A stretch of DNA of 64,000 nucleotides from Desemzia sp045528445. GTDB taxonomy: Bacteria; Bacillota; Bacilli; Lactobacillales; Carnobacteriaceae. Under the pieces are notes generated by a model that saw only the letters and a list, made by a program, of their open reading frames with translations, did no database searches and was not told the DNA's origin. Of the stretch, positions 61,591 to 64,000 are shown piece by piece (within the stretch, counting starts at the first letter, position 1; each line of letters starts with the position of its first letter). The DNA is taken from positions 8,647 through 72,646 of the forward strand of contig NZ_JBGQQU010000012.1 in the NCBI RefSeq assembly GCF_045528445.1, read 5' to 3'. The translations under genes were made by a program, and so were the position numbers.

Positions 61591-61619
61591 AGTTTACTAT
61601 AGATAATAAATTTAATCAA
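61591..61619 (-). promoter_or_regulatory. thi operon promoter
   Basis: Minus strand TTGATT (61614-61619), 17 bases, TAAACT (61591-61596), about 20 bases upstream of the first aptamer. Confidence 0.6.
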
Positions 61620-61752
61620 TCACTTTACTGTCTTTAATACACCGCTTATCGTTCTCTTTTAAAGTATAAAAGCCTCATTATTTGTGGTCTTAAGATAGCA
61701 GTGTTAAAGTAATCATAACTAGAGAACCAATCAGAGAGAGGAGTACCTTTTT

Positions 61753-62664
61753 ATGAAAACTATCGCGATTAAAGAATTTGGGTCAGCTGATCAATTAAGA
61801 GAGATGGAAATGGAGAAGCCTTCTATCAAAGATGATCAGGTATTAATTGAAGTTCATGCTTTCTCCATTAACCCCGTTGATTGCAAAAGACGTTCCGGTA
61901 AAATGGGCGGCAAACTTCCTATGGTGCTTGGTGGTGATGTCGCTGGTATCGTAAGTGAAATTGGTACAAATGTCACGAATGTAAAGCCAGGTGATCGTGT
62001 ATTTGCTAATGCATCCAAAACTTACGCTGAATATGCCCGATCTCGCGCCGAAGTAACGATTAAAATCCCTGATAAACTCTCTTTTGTGGAAGCAGCTGCA
62101 ATTCCATTAGCTGGACAAACCGCTTGGGAAGCTTTAATAGATAAAGGACAATTAAGGGATAATGAAAAAGTCTTGATTCACGCAGGGGCTGGCGGAGTAG
62201 GCTCATTGGCTATACAAATTGCTAAACATTACAAAGCTTACGTTATTTCGACAGCCAGTGAGAAAAACAAAGCATTCCTTACTTCTCTAGGCGTGGACTA
62301 TTTCATTGATTACAACAAAGAGGATTTTGAAAAAGCAGTCAGTGATGTCGATCTCGTACTAGACCCTTTAGGAGGCAAAACTCAAGAAAAAAGTTTCACT
62401 GTTCTAAAAAAAGGCGGGCGCTTAGTTTCCTTAGTACAAGAACCGGATGAAACTACATTAAAAAAATTAGGGATGATAGGAATTATTTTCAGTATGACCC
62501 CCACAAGCGAACGCCTGCAAACCTTAGCTGATTTACTTACCAGTGGAAAAATCAAAGCCATAGTCAGTCAAACTTACCCTTTTACAGAAGAAGGGGTACG
62601 TAAAGCACATGAACAAAGTGAAACAGGTCATACAAGAGGAAAAATCGTGATTAAAGTAAAATAA
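61753..62664 (+). CDS. NADP-dependent quinone/alcohol oxidoreductase (MDR family)
   Basis: 303-aa medium-chain dehydrogenase of the zinc-independent quinone reductase branch. The N-terminal GroES-like fold carries HAFSINPVDCKRRSG and LGGDVAGIVSEIG. The nucleotide motif HAGAGGVGSLAIQIAK is near residue 140. The zinc-ligand Cys of true alcohol dehydrogenases are missing. GAGAGGAG precedes the ATG. Substrate unknown. Confidence 0.9.
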   Translation: MKTIAIKEFGSADQLREMEMEKPSIKDDQVLIEVHAFSINPVDCKRRSGKMGGKLPMVLGGDVAGIVSEIGTNVTNVKPGDRVFANASKTYAEYARSRAEVTIKIPDKLSFVEAAAIPLAGQTAWEALIDKGQLRDNEKVLIHAGAGGVGSLAIQIAKHYKAYVISTASEKNKAFLTSLGVDYFIDYNKEDFEKAVSDVDLVLDPLGGKTQEKSFTVLKKGGRLVSLVQEPDETTLKKLGMIGIIFSMTPTSERLQTLADLLTSGKIKAIVSQTYPFTEEGVRKAHEQSETGHTRGKIVIKVK

Positions 62665-62712
62665 ACAAAAAGATGGAGTCAAGAATTTTTCTTGACTCCA
62701 TCTTTTTGTTTA
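62663..62712. terminator. Bidirectional terminator
   Basis: Stem of at least 21 bp (AAACAAAAAGATGGAGTC... with ...GACTCCATCTTTTTGTTT) with a 3-base loop, between converging genes. Confidence 0.93.
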
Positions 62713-62715
62713 TTT

Positions 62716-63270
62716 TTATTGGTTCTCATCTAATAGATCTTTTTCAGAATCATAATCTAAATCGTTGAGAGTTTCATCCAACTTATCTGCAGGAATCGTT
62801 TGATCTTCATTAGGTTCTGCTGATGTCCCATGAACGTTTCCATGCGGAGCTTCCATTTCGTCAGAATATTTTTCTTTTAAGTCCTGAGCTTTCTCTTCGC
62901 CGACCTCTTTCCATTCCTGTGCTTTTTCTACTCCTACTTCTTTCCATTCTTGCCCTTTTTCCATTCCAGTATCTTTAACGTCGGTAAATTTATCCTTAAT
63001 ATCCGAACGTAATTCTTTCCCAGACTTAGGCGCAAATAACAAGGCAACTAGTGCACCTGCTAAAGGCAGAGCAATCATTTTAGCCACTTCCATATGTTTT
63101 ACCTTGGCAGGCATCGCCTTAGTAACCCCTTTAGCAAGTTTGGCTTTGGTCTTCATACTTGGTTTAGCCATATGGTGCATATGGTGTGTGGAAGGTAAAT
63201 AGTCTTTCGCTGTATCGTATGCATCTTGAGCATAATCGGTTCCCATGTCCATCAATTTTGTTAATTTCAT
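62716..63270 (-). CDS. YtxH-domain protein with amphipathic repeats
   Basis: 184 aa. A membrane segment with the YtxH hallmark ALVALLFAPKSGKELRSDI is near residue 65. It is followed by charged near-repeats (EKGQEWKEVG, EKAQEWKEVG, EKAQDLKEKY) likely to be helical, and an acidic tail. Such proteins are stress-related in bacilli; function unknown. Start at 63270 follows GAGAGGAG; the longer frame adds 24 residues without a site. Confidence 0.85.
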   Translation of the reverse strand: MKLTKLMDMGTDYAQDAYDTAKDYLPSTHHMHHMAKPSMKTKAKLAKGVTKAMPAKVKHMEVAKMIALPLAGALVALLFAPKSGKELRSDIKDKFTDVKDTGMEKGQEWKEVGVEKAQEWKEVGEEKAQDLKEKYSDEMEAPHGNVHGTSAEPNEDQTIPADKLDETLNDLDYDSEKDLLDENQ

Positions 63271-63496
63271 ACTATTCGTGCTCCTCTCACTTCTTGTTTT
63301 TCCTGTATTCCTATAAGTGTTTACATGATTATCATATAACAAATATAGAATTCTCTAAAGTAAAACGCACTCAAAATATACGAGATCACTTTCTAGACAG
63401 TTTTAAAAAGTATATTTCTAAAACTAAATGCAGACCAATCATCTCCTAAAACACCTTAATAAAGTCGTAACACTTTCCCATTTAAAGTAAGTGCTT

Positions 63497-63577
63497 TCAT
63501 AAATGCTCAATGTGGTAATCATCATGAATTCTACCGTCTTCAGTAACTTCATCTTTCACATCAAGGTCATTATCACA
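63497..63577 (-). pseudogene. Possible C-terminal gene remnant
   Basis: The minus strand reads NDLDVKDEVTEDGRIHDDY then HIEHL and stop, about 26 codons between stops, with strongly coding-like acidic composition but no start codon. I take it as a leftover fragment; family unknown. The rest of 63271-63600 shows nothing else. Confidence 0.3.
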
Positions 63578-63603
63578 TCAAATAACTATTTATGAACCTA
63601 AAA

Positions 63604-63661
63604 AAGCTGCAGTTTGATTAGTAATTAGAAAATGAATTCCAACTACATCAAACTGCAGCTT
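63604..63661 (-). terminator. Terminator of the 5S/tRNA-Asn/tRNA-Thr unit
   Basis: AAGCTGCAGTTTGA pairs exactly with TCAAACTGCAGCTT over 30 bases; T run on the minus strand. Confidence 0.85.
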
Positions 63662-63676
63662 CAGCTGTTATATATA

Positions 63677-63749
63677 AGCCACTTGCCGGATTCGAACCGG
63701 CGACCTCTTCCTTACCATGGAAGCGCTCTACCGACTGAGCTAAAGCGGC
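63677..63749 (-). tRNA. tRNA-Thr (GGT)
   Basis: Acceptor GCCGCTT/AAGTGGC with one G-T pair, anticodon loop ATGGTAA (GGT), T arm GCCGGTTCGAATCCGGC. Confidence 0.95.
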
Positions 63750-63790
63750 ATTTAGATTAATGCGCTTTAATTTTGGATAAAAAAAAAGAA

Positions 63791-63864
63791 CTCCGCAAGT
63801 AGGACTCGAACCTACGACATCGTGATTAACAGTCACGCGCTACTACCAACTGAGCTATTGCGGA
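63791..63864 (-). tRNA. tRNA-Asn (GTT)
   Basis: Acceptor TCCGCAA/TTGCGGA, discriminator G, anticodon loop CTGTTAA (GTT), T arm GTAGGTTCGAGTCCTAC. Confidence 0.96.
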
Positions 63865-63877
63865 ATAATTTAAATAT

Positions 63878-63995
63878 GCGCGGCAACGTCCTAGTCTCAC
63901 AAGGGGAAACCCCTCACTACCTTCGGCGCTAAGAAGCTTAACTACTGTGTTCGGCATGGGAACAGGTGTGACCTTCTTGCCATCGTCACCACACA
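63878..63995 (-). rRNA. 5S ribosomal RNA, standard copy
   Basis: 118 bases with the usual lactic-acid-bacteria 5S sequence. It probably ends an rRNA operon whose 16S and 23S genes lie beyond the right edge, followed by tRNA-Asn and tRNA-Thr. Confidence 0.96.
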
Positions 63996-64000
63996 TATGT

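Noticed and set aside
63648..63836. 62-codon minus-strand ORF
   Set aside because: It runs through tRNA-Asn and tRNA-Thr.

Overview
The window reads as chromosomal DNA of a low-GC Gram-positive lactic acid bacterium, most likely Carnobacterium or a close relative. The genus is an inference from overall gene content; the order-level placement rests on what is visible. It has mevalonate-pathway genes, CIRCE-controlled groESL, Rex, a Leloir galactose operon with a cre site and a LacI-type regulator, an Rgg-family regulator, and the cdaA-cdaR-glmM operon. It also has a tsaB-rimI-tsaD / ABC-F / rex / ydiK-ydiL / groESL neighbourhood like the one in Bacillus subtilis. There is no prophage, IS transposase or CRISPR array.

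Layout. 0-2.4 kb: divergent mvaS (partial) and acetyl-CoA acetyltransferase, a structured repeat element, and a DUF378 protein. 2.4-14.6 kb: groESL, a CPBP protease with YdiK, rex, an ABC-F protein, an array of 41-bp tandem dyads, a nucleoside hydrolase with a nucleoside-binding lipoprotein, and the t6A genes tsaD and tsaB around two RimI-like acetyltransferases. 14.7-21 kb: a CsbD stress protein, an epimerase, and galK-galT-galM-galR. 21-29.8 kb: small housekeeping and hypothetical genes (zincin, LURP-one protein, MATE pump, SRAP protein, DUF4153, YrhK, SDR, YbjQ, NmrA-like). 29.8-32.9 kb: a polar amino acid ABC transporter. 33.2-35.2 kb: an Rgg regulator with a divergent 36-codon peptide gene. 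35.5-44.1 kb: hemolysin III, YugP, a two-gene ABC exporter, an S9 peptidase, an aldo/keto reductase and a RibD-C protein. 44.1-47.7 kb: cdaA-cdaR-glmM. 48 kb: tRNA-Tyr, tRNA-Gln, a divergent 5S rRNA and tRNA-Lys. 48.7-57.3 kb: an oligopeptide ABC transporter operon with two M20 peptidases. 58.2 kb: tRNA-Glu and tRNA-Thr. 59-61.6 kb: thiM-thiD-thiE behind two TPP riboswitches. 61.7-64 kb: an oxidoreductase, a YtxH protein, tRNA-Thr, tRNA-Asn and a standard 5S gene.

The signals I consider most worth following are these. (1) A 24-codon leader peptide ending in a Val-Leu-Leu-Ile-Leu-Leu-Ile run sits upstream of the oligopeptide transport operon, and mutually exclusive antiterminator and terminator hairpins follow it. 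This is the architecture of ribosome-mediated attenuation by branched-chain amino acids, placed on a peptide-scavenging operon. (2) An Rgg regulator lies next to an unannotated 36-codon peptide gene, and the sequence TATATGACA recurs in front of three neighbouring genes. (3) Fourteen exact 41-bp units each carry a dyad whose arms co-vary. (4) A 244-bp structured element has a 35-bp internally deleted inverted copy 366 bp away. (5) The 5S gene at 48.2 kb differs from the 63.9 kb copy by substitutions that keep its helices paired. Many starts were moved from the longest reading frame to the codon with a ribosome-binding site; each case is stated in its entry.
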